Assembly (NCBI GenBank): GCA_020975725.1
Contig: QXJR01000018.1
Coordinates: forward strand, 1 to 64,000
Reading direction: 5' to 3'
Origin: Picocystis sp. L7
Lineage: Eukaryota > Chlorophyta > Picocystophyceae > Picocystales > Picocystaceae
DNA length: 64,000 nucleotides
Shown here one piece after another: positions 38,870 through 48,778 of the stretch. Position numbers and translations under genes: made by a program. The notes under the pieces were generated by a model. The model was not told the DNA's origin. It was given only the letters and a program-made list of their open reading frames with translations, and made no database searches. The stretch's first letter is position 1. Every line of letters begins with the position of its first letter.

Positions 38870-40981
38870 TCATGACAAGGTTGATGCCTCCGTCCCTTCC
38901 CAGCGACTGTCTTCTGAAAAACTATCCTCCGTCATTGCTGCCTCTTCTGCTTGCTGAAGCATCCACATCTTGTAGTATTCCCCCTCCAAGGACATGAGGT
39001 CCTGGTGCGTGCCTTGCTCTACTAGCTTGCCCTTTTCCATCACGTAAATGATGTCGCAATGTGCAGTAGTAGAAAGCCTGTGCGCCACAAATATGGTTGT
39101 GCGTCCCTTTGCCAGCTGTTTCAGGGAATCCAGAATCCCCGCTTCCGTCGCCGAGTCCAAGGCGGAGGTCGCCTCGTCGCACACAAGCAAGCGCGGCGCA
39201 CGTAGGAACGCCCTCGCAATGGCCACTCTTTGCTTTTCTCCTCCGCTGAGCTTCAGCCCCCGTTCGCCAACCATGGTGTCGTATCCCGCTGGCATCTTCA
39301 TGATGGCTTCGTGAAGACGAGCAGCCTTGGCAGCCTGCACCACTTGCTCGCGCGATGCCCCAGGTCTGCCGTATTCGATGTTCTCGAAAATTGTAGTATT
39401 GAACAAGACTGTGTCCTGGGGGACCACCGCCACTGCCGAGCGCAGCGACGAAAACGTGAGCGTTCGGATGTCGAAGCCATCTATGTACACGTGTCCTTCG
39501 TCCGGGTCATAAAGCCGGAGCATCAACTTCAAGAGCGTGCTTTTCCCTGACCCAGACGGCCCCACCAAGGCGACGCTCTGGCCTGGTTTGGCGTCCACAC
39601 TCACCCCCCCCAAGACATTCCTTCCGCTAGGGTAACGAAAGGACACATCTTTGACCTCTAGATTGACCCCCACAAAGTGACCGTTGCCGTTTCTGTTCTG
39701 TCCATCGGACGAAGGCAGAGTGTCTTCACCCTCGTCCAAAGCCGGTTCCGTGGACAGGATGTCAAACATGGCCTCCATGTCCACCAGGCTCTGCCGGAGC
39801 TCCCTGTAGAACCATCCCAGAAATTGGAGGGGCGCCCAGAGCTGCATGAGCAACCCGTTGGCCATGACCAAATCTCCTACCGTGGTCATCCCACCGGGCC
39901 TCACTTGTGCCGCGGCAAGCGCGAGGACGGTGGACATGCCCGCAGCCAGTACGACGGCCTGCCCGCTGTTCAGCATGCTGGAAGCCACTTCGCTATCGAT
40001 GGTAGCCTTCTGGTGCCTCTTGAGCACCTTATTGTACTCGACGACTTCCGCCTTCTTGTTGTCGAACAGCGCCACTGTTTCGAAGTTCAGGAGTGCATCC
40101 ACCGATTTGCCTGTGGCCAGTTGGTCCAAACGATTGACTTCTTTTCGCAGGGTGGCCATCTTTCCGGCCAGTTTCGCCGTCCACACGACGTAGACGGCGA
40201 AGGCGACGATCGTGCTGACTGCAGCAAGCGTGCTTAGATTCTTGGCCAGCAGATAACACACCAGGACCAATTCTACTGCGGTGGGTATGAAGGTGAAGAT
40301 GACGGCTCGAAACACCATGGTCACGCTCTTGGTACCTCGATCGATGATTCTGGAAAGGGATCCCGTCCTCCTTTCCAGGTGGAACTTCGTGTCGAGTCCC
40401 AGGATGTGCTCGAAGGTGTGCAGCGCGACCCGCCTTCCTGCCGCTTGGGCGATGGGCACGAAGTACACGAGTCGCATCTCGTTGGTGACACCGGACACGG
40501 CTTTGCAGATTCCCGACACGATCAAGATGCGCACGGCCTGCTGCACGGCGTCAGAGGGCGCGGCACCCAGCACGTCCACCGCGTCTTTGAAGAGCAGCGG
40601 CACGAGCAATCCCGTCCATTTGCTGATCACCATGAGCATCAGGACGACGGCGAGTCGCCAGCGCAGGGAGTGTTCGCTCACCACCAGTCGGAAGAGGTAC
40701 GGCATGACGTCCAGCAGGTTGGCCGATTTGGGAGGCGCAGGCAGGGGTCGATACACGCCGCTCGCGTCGTATTCTTCTTGGTTGAATTCGCCATGTCGTG
40801 GTTCCGCGGTGGCTTGTACCGTTCCGACGTGCCTGTCGGGGGTCCCATGGCGTCGCGTTCTTCCCTTCCATCCGCTCCTGCATTTTTCACGTTGTGCATC
40901 CACCTTCCTGGCCTTGGTCCAGGTCGTGGCGACGCCCATGGTCGCGGTCATTCCGACACGCGTGTGCGCCAACCACGCCAT
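38870..40981 (-). CDS. ATM1/ABCB7-type half ABC transporter, probably mitochondrial
   Basis: The 703-residue half transporter has a presequence-like N-terminus. A six-helix ABC membrane domain carries the ATM hallmarks TFEHILGLDTKFHLERRTGS, SRIIDRGTKSV and NFETVALFDNKKAEVVEY. The nucleotide-binding domain has GPSGSGKST (Walker A), LSGGEKQRVAIARA (signature), LLVCDEATSALD (Walker B) and VAHRLST (H-loop). ATM proteins export a glutathione-linked sulfur or Fe-S precursor from mitochondria to the cytosol; algae often hold several, some plastid or vacuolar. The start is the ATG at 40981; the frame beyond is low-complexity promoter. Confidence 0.87.
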   Translation of the reverse strand: MAWLAHTRVGMTATMGVATTWTKARKVDAQREKCRSGWKGRTRRHGTPDRHVGTVQATAEPRHGEFNQEEYDASGVYRPLPAPPKSANLLDVMPYLFRLVVSEHSLRWRLAVVLMLMVISKWTGLLVPLLFKDAVDVLGAAPSDAVQQAVRILIVSGICKAVSGVTNEMRLVYFVPIAQAAGRRVALHTFEHILGLDTKFHLERRTGSLSRIIDRGTKSVTMVFRAVIFTFIPTAVELVLVCYLLAKNLSTLAAVSTIVAFAVYVVWTAKLAGKMATLRKEVNRLDQLATGKSVDALLNFETVALFDNKKAEVVEYNKVLKRHQKATIDSEVASSMLNSGQAVVLAAGMSTVLALAAAQVRPGGMTTVGDLVMANGLLMQLWAPLQFLGWFYRELRQSLVDMEAMFDILSTEPALDEGEDTLPSSDGQNRNGNGHFVGVNLEVKDVSFRYPSGRNVLGGVSVDAKPGQSVALVGPSGSGKSTLLKLMLRLYDPDEGHVYIDGFDIRTLTFSSLRSAVAVVPQDTVLFNTTIFENIEYGRPGASREQVVQAAKAARLHEAIMKMPAGYDTMVGERGLKLSGGEKQRVAIARAFLRAPRLLVCDEATSALDSATEAGILDSLKQLAKGRTTIFVAHRLSTTAHCDIIYVMEKGKLVEQGTHQDLMSLEGEYYKMWMLQQAEEAAMTEDSFSEDSRWEGTEASTLS

Positions 40982-42012
40982 TCCCGTCTCCCTTTCCGTC
41001 GGAAACGGGTCCGGTGAGACCCCCCCCCCTCGTTTCCTCTGCGGGTCACGCACCAGATGTCTCCCCTGCGACGGGGAACCCTCGGACGGGGGACGGGGTA
41101 CGGACGCGTGCGTTCGAGGAGGCGGTGTTGGATGAGGTGGGGGTGGGGGGGTGTCGGAACGTCCCCCCTCCCCTCTCCCTTCCCACGTGTTTGGCTGTCG
41201 ATCCAAGGACGGAACCCACCCAAAGGGGAGAAAGGAAACCATCCTCCGATCGATCCCAAGGGACGTACCCAAGGGTGGTGGGATCCGTGACCCGAGGAAA
41301 GGTGACGTCGTCGATCCCCTCCCTCGTGCACAGACACCCAAGTCCAGGGTCCCTCTTCTCCCACCTCCATCCCACCATCGAAACGAAACGAAACGATGCG
41401 ATACATCGGGGGGAAAGGGGGGGAAAAGAGGACATCACCCCCCTCCCACACGCATGCATGGACAACGAGACAGGACCAGCATCGCGATGTAAACCACGCG
41501 AATATCCATACCCACGCGACCACGGATGGACAAAGGAAAGGAGAACGGAGCCATGAACGGTGCGCGTGCCTCCATGTAGGCTGCGAGGAACGGGCGGGAC
41601 ACATCCACAAACAGGTGCATCCCCTCCACATGGAAAGAATAAAAGGAAAGTGCGGCGCACGGTGTATTTCAACCAAAACATGGACCGGACGGAGCGGTCG
41701 CATCCATCCATCAGCACAAGGGAACCACGGAGGTGGGCTTAGTCCGAACAGCAACAAGGAACAAACGATCCTGGAGCATCCGTGCCCGGGAACTGGGACG
41801 CCACCACCAACGCATATCGTCCCCATATGCCGGTGGATGCTTGGACGGACCAGGCACTTGCCCTGGGCCAAGGTAACATTCCAATCCACCGGAACAGCCC
41901 AAATTCAAAGGCGGGTGGGAAGCAGATCTTGGAATTGGGTGCGAATAAAAAGCGTTCCTTGCCCGATACCCACCGGCGGCCGATTGCCCGATGGGAACCC
42001 CAGAGAGGATCT
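40982..42012. other. Intergenic, no gene recognised
   Basis: 1.03 kb upstream of the ABC gene and downstream of the DDX3-type gene. A short GAAAC array sits at about 41378-41397. Frames on both strands are low-complexity. Confidence 0.5.
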
Positions 42013-43776
42013 TCAATCCCAGGCGCTGGGCGGGCCGAAACCCCCGCCTCCACCTCCACCCCAGCCACCTCCGCCCCTGGAACGGCTGCCAAATCCATTG
42101 TCTTGAGAGCGGCCTCCGCCGCCTCCGCCTCCGCCGGACTCCTTGCGAAAGTCCTTGCCTCCGAATCGATTGCTGCCGCCGCGGCGAGAACGACCGCCAC
42201 CGCTGAAGCTGCGCGCCGCAAATCCTTGGAGCCAAGAAGGGACCTCCTGGTTGGATTCCGTCATGAGCTCCGCGAGCTGGCGCGCGACGTTGGCGTCCTT
42301 GCTGCTGAAAAATGCCGTGGCGAGCCCGGACTTCCCAGCTCGTCCGGTACGACCGATACGATGCACGTAGTCGTCGATGTCTGATGGGAGATCAAAATTG
42401 ACCACGTGGGTCACGTGGGGGATGTCAAGTCCGCGGGCCGCCACGTCCGTGGCCACCAGGATGGGCGTTTGCCCGGAGCGGAAGCTCTTCAGTGCATATT
42501 CACGTTCCATTTGTGTGCGATCGCCGTGGATGGAGGTGGCGGGGAATCCCTGCCTGCTGAGCCAATCCTCCAAGGAATCGGCTCCCCTCTTGGTCTCCAC
42601 GAACACCAGGGTGAGCCCTTCCGGCACGGAATGCAGGAGGTCCATGAGCGTGCTGCGCTTGTCTTGATCCTCCACGTAGATGACCGTCTGTTGGATGAGG
42701 TCGGTGGAGGAGCCCACCCTACCTACGGTCAAGAAGACGTAGTTTCCGAGGAAGTCCGAGGCCAGGCGTTGAATCTCCTTGGGGAAGGTGGCGCTGAACA
42801 TGAGCGTCTGCCTCTGTCCCACGGGCGGCATGTCCTCCCCGTCCACGATGCGTCGGATCTGAGGTTCGAATCCCATGTCCAGCATGCGATCGGCCTCGTC
42901 CAGGGCCAGGAACATGACCCGGGAGAGGGACACCCTGGCCCTCTCGATGAGATCGCTCAGCCTTCCGGGCGTGGCGATCAGCACGTCGCACCCGCGTTCG
43001 ATCTCCCGCAGCTGGTTGACCACGGGTGCCCCCCCGTAGCAGACCACGGGACGCACGCCCGTCTGGTAGGCGAACTTCTTGGTCTCTTCGAAGATCTGCG
43101 TGGTGAGCTCCCGGGTGGGGGAGAGCACCAGGGCGAGGGGGTACGCCTTCCTCCCGCGTCCGCTGGGCGGTGCTCCGGAGTTGAGTATGCCGGCGAGGAT
43201 GGGGAACATGAACGCGGCGGTCTTCCCGGATCCGGTCTGGGCGCAGGCCATGAGATCCCTCCCACCCAGTGCGATGGGTATGGCGTGTCTTTGCACGGGC
43301 GTTGGGTTGGTGTACCTGCACCTTCTCACGTTGGCCATGAGCGCCGATCCCAGCTTCTCGGCGATGTCGGCGAAGGTCTCCACGCCGGGCGGCACGTCTT
43401 GTCCGCTGGTTTCCACGGGGATGTCTTCGTAGGCGTCGAAGTTGATGGCGGTGCTTTCACCTTCGAAGAGCTGCGCATCTTCTTCTTCTTGATCTGCGAA
43501 GGGGTTTTCTTCGAACCTCCCGCCGCGTCCGCTCCCTCCGTATCCTCTTTCTTTTCCACCTCCGAAGCTCCCGTAGGTCTGTCCACCGTCACCTCGTTCC
43601 CTGCCGTATCCTCCGGTGCGTCCACCTCCTCCGGGTGCTCTGGGTGGCGGCGTGGGTGCACCTGCACCTCGATTGCGTTGATGTGGTGGCACGTAGGAGG
43701 ACCTCCCACGTCCACCTTCTTCCTTCCTGCCACCCGTTCCTTCCCGTTCCACCTGATCTGCATCCCCCGCGTCCAT
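42013..43776 (-). CDS. DDX3/DED1-type DEAD-box RNA helicase
   Basis: The protein has about 587 residues from [10 protein letters not shown]. It shows [12 protein letters not shown] (DED1/DDX3 N-terminal box), [18 protein letters not shown] (the classic DDX3 lead-in), [73 protein letters not shown] and [13 protein letters not shown]. The tail is an RGG/GGGG-rich segment ending [11 protein letters not shown]1/DDX3 unwinds 5' leaders during translation start and joins RNA granules. The frame is open to an ATG at 43884; the inner start was chosen by length of relatives, and either is possible. Confidence 0.9.
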   Translation of the reverse strand: MDAGDADQVEREGTGGRKEEGGRGRSSYVPPHQRNRGAGAPTPPPRAPGGGGRTGGYGRERGDGGQTYGSFGGGKERGYGGSGRGGRFEENPFADQEEEDAQLFEGESTAINFDAYEDIPVETSGQDVPPGVETFADIAEKLGSALMANVRRCRYTNPTPVQRHAIPIALGGRDLMACAQTGSGKTAAFMFPILAGILNSGAPPSGRGRKAYPLALVLSPTRELTTQIFEETKKFAYQTGVRPVVCYGGAPVVNQLREIERGCDVLIATPGRLSDLIERARVSLSRVMFLALDEADRMLDMGFEPQIRRIVDGEDMPPVGQRQTLMFSATFPKEIQRLASDFLGNYVFLTVGRVGSSTDLIQQTVIYVEDQDKRSTLMDLLHSVPEGLTLVFVETKRGADSLEDWLSRQGFPATSIHGDRTQMEREYALKSFRSGQTPILVATDVAARGLDIPHVTHVVNFDLPSDIDDYVHRIGRTGRAGKSGLATAFFSSKDANVARQLAELMTESNQEVPSWLQGFAARSFSGGGRSRRGGSNRFGGKDFRKESGGGGGGGGRSQDNGFGSRSRGGGGWGGGGGGGFGPPSAWD

Positions 43777-44600
43777 CGTCAGCTCCACCTTCCCGTCCAT
43801 CCGCGTCCGTCCTGTCCTCTCCTCCGGATGCGTTCGAATCGATTCCATTCGCGATCGTGGTGCCGCACCTGCCCATGCCGACATGCTGGTGGTGGATGGT
43901 GCTCGTGGACGTGTGGGAACCCTGGAGGGGGGGGGGGTTGCCTCGACCAGGGGACCCCCCTCCCCCCTTCCTCCTCCTCCGCGGCACGAGGGGAAGGAAG
44001 GGCGATCGGGACCTGGAGATGGGGGCGTGGAGACCCGGGGGGGAGGGGGGAGCGCGGAGGAACGAGGGGGGCGGCCGCCGCCGCCACCCCGTCCTCTCTC
44101 TCACCATCGGGGAGGGGGGGGGGACCTCACCTCCCCTACCCGGGGGGAGAGAGGGAGAGAGGGAGAGAGGGAGAGAAGGAGAGAGGGAGAGAGGGAGAGA
44201 GGGAGAGAGGGAGAGAGGGAGAGAGGGAGAGAGGGAGAGAGGGAGAGAGGGAGAGAGGGAGAGAGGGAGAGAAGGAGAGAGGGAGAGAGGGAGAGGGAAG
44301 GGTGGTTGGCCCGTCCTCCCTTTGGGGATCGGAAGGACGGATGGGGTGCGAACCGGATCCTTGACCGGTGGAGAAACGGGAGATCCCCCTTTTCACCCGG
44401 GGAACCCGCACCACCCTCGCCTGGGAAAGGAACGAGGGGGGGGAAACGACCGGTTTCCTCCTTTCGGTTCCTTCCTTCTCCGGTCGGTTCCATCGGAAGA
44501 GAAAGAGAAAGAGAAAGAGAAAGAGAAAGGGAGGATAGGAAACCCGAAACCAGGAAAGGAAACCGTGTCGACCGATCCGAAGGGGAAGGAACCAGGAGGC
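43777..44600. other. Divergent intergenic region, DDX3-type and MTR3-like genes
   Basis: 824 bp dominated by purine-rich sequence, including the long GGGAGAGA array and a GAAAGA array near 44497-44528. Open frames across it are repeat read-through. Confidence 0.6.
44142..44300 (+). repeat. (GGGAGAGA)n tandem array
   Basis: About 19 tandem 8-bp units GAGGGAGA with a few A-for-G changes, about 160 bp long. One strand is entirely purine, so triplex or slipped structures are likely. Confidence 0.9.
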
Positions 44601-45368
44601 ATGGCGTCGGCACGAAGACCACGAGAGAGCGCACCCCCGATCCGAAAGCACGAGGCGGTGCACGTCCATGGCGGAGAGGGAGGGGAAGGTGGAGTTCGTC
44701 CGGGATGGATGCGAGTGGGCGTGGTGGAACGAGCACCTGGATCCGCCTACGTGGAGACCCCCGGTGGGACCCAAATCCTCGCCACCTGTACCGGACCACG
44801 TCCCAACGACAGCCATCGTACGAGCGAACGGACACGCAGCACAGGGAACCGCGGAAGGATACAGGTCCACGTGGAAAGGACGGAATTCGCAGGAAACGCC
44901 AGGAACGACGAATCCAAGGCCAAGGAATGGAACCGCAGAGCGTCCGGACACCTCCGAAAGGCGCTGGAAGGTGCCGTGCAGACCGAAACCTTCGCCAAAG
45001 CACAAGTGGACGTGCACGTGATCGTGCTGCAAGCGATCGGAGACGAACTGCCGCACGTCGTGGTGGCCGCGACGCTCGCCCTGGTGGACGCGGGCATCGC
45101 CATGGTCGACCTCGTGGCGGCCTGTCACGTCGGACGCACGGCCCAAGGGACGCTCGCGTGGAACGACGACGACGCACGTCGCGAAAACGGACACGTCCTC
45201 GTGTGCTGCATGGTCAAACGAGGGAACGTCACGCATCTCGTGCAGCGAGGATCCTGGACGCCCACGCAAGTGGTGGAGGTGCGTCGCGCGAAAGTGGAAG
45301 GAGAGGAAGAAGGCAACCAAGACGAACTTCCCTTGCAGATCGGACCGACGAGCTCCCCGAGATACTGA
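44601..45368 (+). CDS. Exosome core subunit, MTR3/EXOSC6-like (RNase PH fold)
   Basis: The 255 residues carry one RNase PH domain. Landmarks are RVGVVERAPGSAYVETPGGT, GRIQVHVERTEFAGNA, GHLRKALEGAVQTETFAKAQVDVHVIVLQ, and ATLALVDAGIAMVDLVAACHVG. This order and the RPxxxRVGVV start fit MTR3 (RPAFLRTGVV in plants) better than RRP41. In the nine-subunit exosome MTR3 is a catalytically dead ring member that guides 3'-5' RNA decay. The first 37 residues are not family-like, so the start is uncertain. It converges on IND1 with 231 bp between stops. Confidence 0.75.
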   Translation: MASARRPRESAPPIRKHEAVHVHGGEGGEGGVRPGWMRVGVVERAPGSAYVETPGGTQILATCTGPRPNDSHRTSERTRSTGNRGRIQVHVERTEFAGNARNDESKAKEWNRRASGHLRKALEGAVQTETFAKAQVDVHVIVLQAIGDELPHVVVAATLALVDAGIAMVDLVAACHVGRTAQGTLAWNDDDARRENGHVLVCCMVKRGNVTHLVQRGSWTPTQVVEVRRAKVEGEEEGNQDELPLQIGPTSSPRY

Positions 45369-45599
45369 CCGCGCAACCGTCGATCCTCAACGATGCAGGG
45401 ACTCGACATGGGCGTGGAAGGATGCCGGAGCGTCGGTCGACGCATGCGCGAGTGCCTGCTCGCGTCTCGAGGTTGAATCCTGCGAGGATCCTCGGCCCCG
45501 ACGCCAAGCGAGCGTCGGAGGATCGACCGAGCAAGCGAACAACCAGCATCCGTCAACGTCCCGAGACGAGGAACCGATGTCCGAGGCGGTTGGTGTGGA

Positions 45600-46634
45600 T
45601 CACGAATCCACCTCCTTGCCGTCCAACTTCGCCATGAGGTTCTTGGCAATGGCGTTGTAGGCACGTGCGCTCTCGCTGTTGGGATGTCCGACGAGGACCG
45701 GGACGCCTTCATCGCCACCTTGGCGTAGGTGCGCTTCGATGGGCACTTTGCCCAGGAGATCCAATCCCAACTCTCGGGCCACGCGTTCCGCACCACCGCT
45801 GCCAAAGATGTCGTGGGATTGACCGCAGCTGCAGTTGAAGTAGCTCATGTTCTCCACCAGTCCCAATACCGGCACCTGCACTTTGCCGTACATGGTGATC
45901 CCCCTTCGAGCCACGGACAGAGACATCTCCTGTGGCGTGGACACGATGACCGCGCCAGACAGCTTGATCTTCTGGCTCACACTAATGTACGCATCGCCGG
46001 TCCCAGGTGGCATGTCGATGACCAGCACGTCCAACTCTCCCCATTCACACCCTTTGAGCAGCTTGTCGATGGCACCCATGACCATGGGTCCACGCCACAC
46101 CGCGGCCTCTCCTTGATCCAGTAGGAAACCCATGGAGATGCACTTGACGCCGAAATTCTCCAGCGGGATCATCTTCTTGTCGGCGGTGGCGTAGGGCTTG
46201 CCTTGCAGGTGCATCAACCTCGGCACCGACGGTCCAAACACATCGGCGTCCATCAATCCCACGCGCAAGCGATGGGTCAAGGCGAGAGACACGGCCAAGT
46301 TGGCGGCGGTCGTGGATTTTCCCACACCCCCCTTTCCCGAAGCCACCGCCACGGCATGTGCGACACCTTGCAATCCTGCACGTGCGAGTCCCATCCCGTC
46401 GTCGACACGCTGTGCGCTCCCATGGGAAACACCAATGTTCCTGGGACCGAAAGAGTTTCTTCTCTACCCGTTGGAACGGGACCCACCCATGGCCGAACGG
46501 TTGTCTTGTGAATGGAATACACGTGCGAACGGGAACGTCGGATCCCACGGAATGCGGCCGTGGTTCGTCGCAACCAAGGAAGCTTCGGAGGCGCTCTTAC
46601 GGAACGCGGTCTTGAGGGGTCCTCCTCTGAGCAT
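45600..46634 (-). CDS. IND1: IND1/NUBPL-type mitochondrial Fe-S P-loop ATPase (2 exons)
   Basis: Exon 2 (45600-46375) holds the Mrp/NBP35 ATPase: VASGKGGVGKSTTAANLA (deviant Walker A), GLMDADVFGPSVPRLM, ISMGFLLDQGEAAVWRGPMV, VIDMPPGTGDA and PQEMSL. A likely exon 1 (46487-46634) supplies a basic, hydroxylated mitochondrial presequence beginning MLRGGPLKTAFRKSAS; donor GTGGGT, acceptor CGTGCAG, 111-bp intron, phase 1. The joined 307 residues fit human NUBPL (319). IND1 inserts 4Fe-4S clusters into respiratory complex I. The usual CxxC cluster ligand reads FNCSCGQ here, a CxC. Without exon 1 the frame would start at 46394. Confidence 0.82.
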
Positions 46635-47978
46635 GATGCGCGTCGAGGACGACCGGACCGTTCGGTCCCGCGGCATCTTACCAAGAGAAAGCTAGATGCA
46701 CTCTTGCTTTGTTGATGTCTCTCGTCCTTGCTTGTGGTCTGGATTCTTCGAACGTTTGTTGTATGGAGACCCCATCAATTCTTGCGTCTCGTCCATACGA
46801 CATACAATTGCAAGTTTCGGGATTTCGGATCCTTCCTTGTTCGACCAACAACATGAACCATTCGCACCATTCATTCATGAGCGACGGGTTCAACGTTCTC
46901 ACATCTCTTGCCTACGAGGTGGAGAAGATGCTCTAGCACACGAGTGGACCTCGCATACGATGCAAAAAGCAACAACAAATATTGTATGGAATTTTTGTGC
47001 GAAAAGGCGGATGCCCTCGACCGTGCTATCGTCTTTGACAACTAAAATGTTACGCGGTGATTCGTGGTGCCTGTTTATACGTGAGGGTACGATTCGTCCT
47101 TTGCGATTGAGGGACTCCGCGATTCCATGGTTCGATGCGACCTACCGAACGACTTTCCACTTCCGCTTCTATGACTGGGTGGATTGAACAAGTTGCATTA
47201 GCCTTCCATTGGCGTGTGCCTTCACAAAGAAAAGTCGTTTCACTTGTCTGTTGGCCTTGCCTCGGATGCCAAGAGGCCTACATCGCGCCCAATTTACACA
47301 ACCATAGGAATGGCATGGTGTCAACATGCAATGACGACTTGATATTGGACAACATGAATGTTCGCTTGTTCGATGAAATACGAACGAGTCATGTTTGTCC
47401 CGTGTCATTGCAAGGCAACGCCATCGAATGCAATGGGTTGTCATGCGACGATGATGTTGAGAAGCACGCGAGCCCATTGACGCACGCAACAATGATCGTA
47501 ATCGTTGAACCGTTGGTGCGCATCGATTTGCCAATGCTTACTCTCCATGATGCACTCGCATCGATTTCCTCGCCGACGGAACGGCGGGGCCCGTTGGAAT
47601 GAAGGCCCATGTTGGAGGAAGCCGATGCACGCTTGGAACACGCACTCACCACCGTTTCAACTTGCGAATGCGACCATTCCGATCGATCGATTCTCACCAC
47701 ACCCACTCGAGTGGCAAGCAGGTGCGTCTCGCACCCCACCGGTGTCTCCCAAACCGATACGTTCCAGCCCATTTGGGGATCCATTTGCACCTGGTTGTGT
47801 CAGACGTGGACCACGTTCTCCTTCCCTCGCTTGCACCTTTTCCCACCGCACGATTGCCGCACTCGTGCTTGTCGCATCGCCGAAGACGTCTCATCCGTCG
47901 CTGCGTGGATCCGCCAACCATGGGCGTGCTTGTGTTCCGGAGAAGGTGACGGAACACGTCGACAGAGGCGTCGGAAAG
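46635..47978. other. 1.3-kb gap, no gene recognised
   Basis: Richer in A and T than its neighbours, with open frames of 120-160 codons on both strands that match nothing. It may be an old insertion or an unrecognised gene. Confidence 0.4.
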
Positions 47979-48563
47979 ATGGTGCCGTCGGCAGAGATGT
48001 CGGTCCAGGAGCTCGCCGACGCACTTCGCGAGGTCCCAGGCGTGGAAGCATGGCTTGCCGACGGTGCAGCTGAAGCTGTGGCCTGCGCCTCCACTCGGGT
48101 AGAGGCCGAAAACGTCGTGCGTGGATACCTGCGAGACGCACCGTTGGCGTGGAAGGCGGTGGAGCGCTACTTGGAAAGCACCGTCTCGAAGAAGGACGTG
48201 AAGCCGAAAGAGCCGCCAAAGAGAAAGGAAAGAGCGAGGAGGAAAGCACGCGCCAATCAAGATGCGATGGAATCCCCGGAAGACGAGGACGGGCCCACAC
48301 TGCTTGCAAACGACCCGAAACGAGGATGGGAGGACAGGAAGGTGTGTGGTTGTCTGGCAACTCGTCACAAGCCGGTTGGTAATTGCCTGGCATGCGGACG
48401 CATCGCGTGCGAAGAGGAGGGAGAGGGAACGTGTTGCTTCTGCAACACGTACGTCCTCCGCGTGGAAGAGGTGACAAAGGACCAGGCTGATGCAATCAGG
48501 AGGGAAGCTGCAACTCGCGTCCTTGATGATCAGTGCGACTTTTTCGAGTCCATCGCTGGGTGA
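47979..48563 (+). CDS. TRIP4/ASC-1-type C2HC5 zinc-finger protein
   Basis: The 194-residue protein has a helical N-terminal third (VQELADALREVPGVEAWLA...VVRGYLRDAPLAWKAVERYL), a Lys/Arg-rich linker, and a zf-C2HC5 finger at 123-155: CGCLATRHKPVGNCLACGRIACEEEG...CCFC. That finger defines TRIP4 (ASC-1), part of the ASCC complex that splits collided ribosomes and acts in alkylation repair. The C-terminal ASCH domain of animal TRIP4 is missing; the frame ends FFESIAG soon after the finger. It could be a genuine short form, or further exons may follow. It starts at MVPSAEM. Confidence 0.78.
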   Translation: MVPSAEMSVQELADALREVPGVEAWLADGAAEAVACASTRVEAENVVRGYLRDAPLAWKAVERYLESTVSKKDVKPKEPPKRKERARRKARANQDAMESPEDEDGPTLLANDPKRGWEDRKVCGCLATRHKPVGNCLACGRIACEEEGEGTCCFCNTYVLRVEEVTKDQADAIRREAATRVLDDQCDFFESIAG

Positions 48564-48778
48564 ACTATTTCTCTGGACACACCGCAGTGTCGTCATGTTG
48601 TAAAGAAATGGGTATTTACAATCCATTTAACACCTGCTGTCAAGCACTGTACAAGGGCCTTGCTTGAACAGACAGGAATAACAATGATACAACTAAGTAC
48701 AAATGTTCTGATCTTTTCCAGTTGAGATGCTCTAGATGCAAAATCGGTTGCTTCCATCAAAGTGCCTGCGCGTATCGC

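Noticed and set aside
42406-44364. A 652-codon plus-strand frame antisense to the DDX3-type helicase
   Set aside because: Shadow frame that runs into the GGGAGAGA array; no family match.
47135-47602. Open frames in the 46.6-48.0 kb gap considered as genes
   Set aside because: No family match, frames on both strands of similar length, no clear start or splice context.
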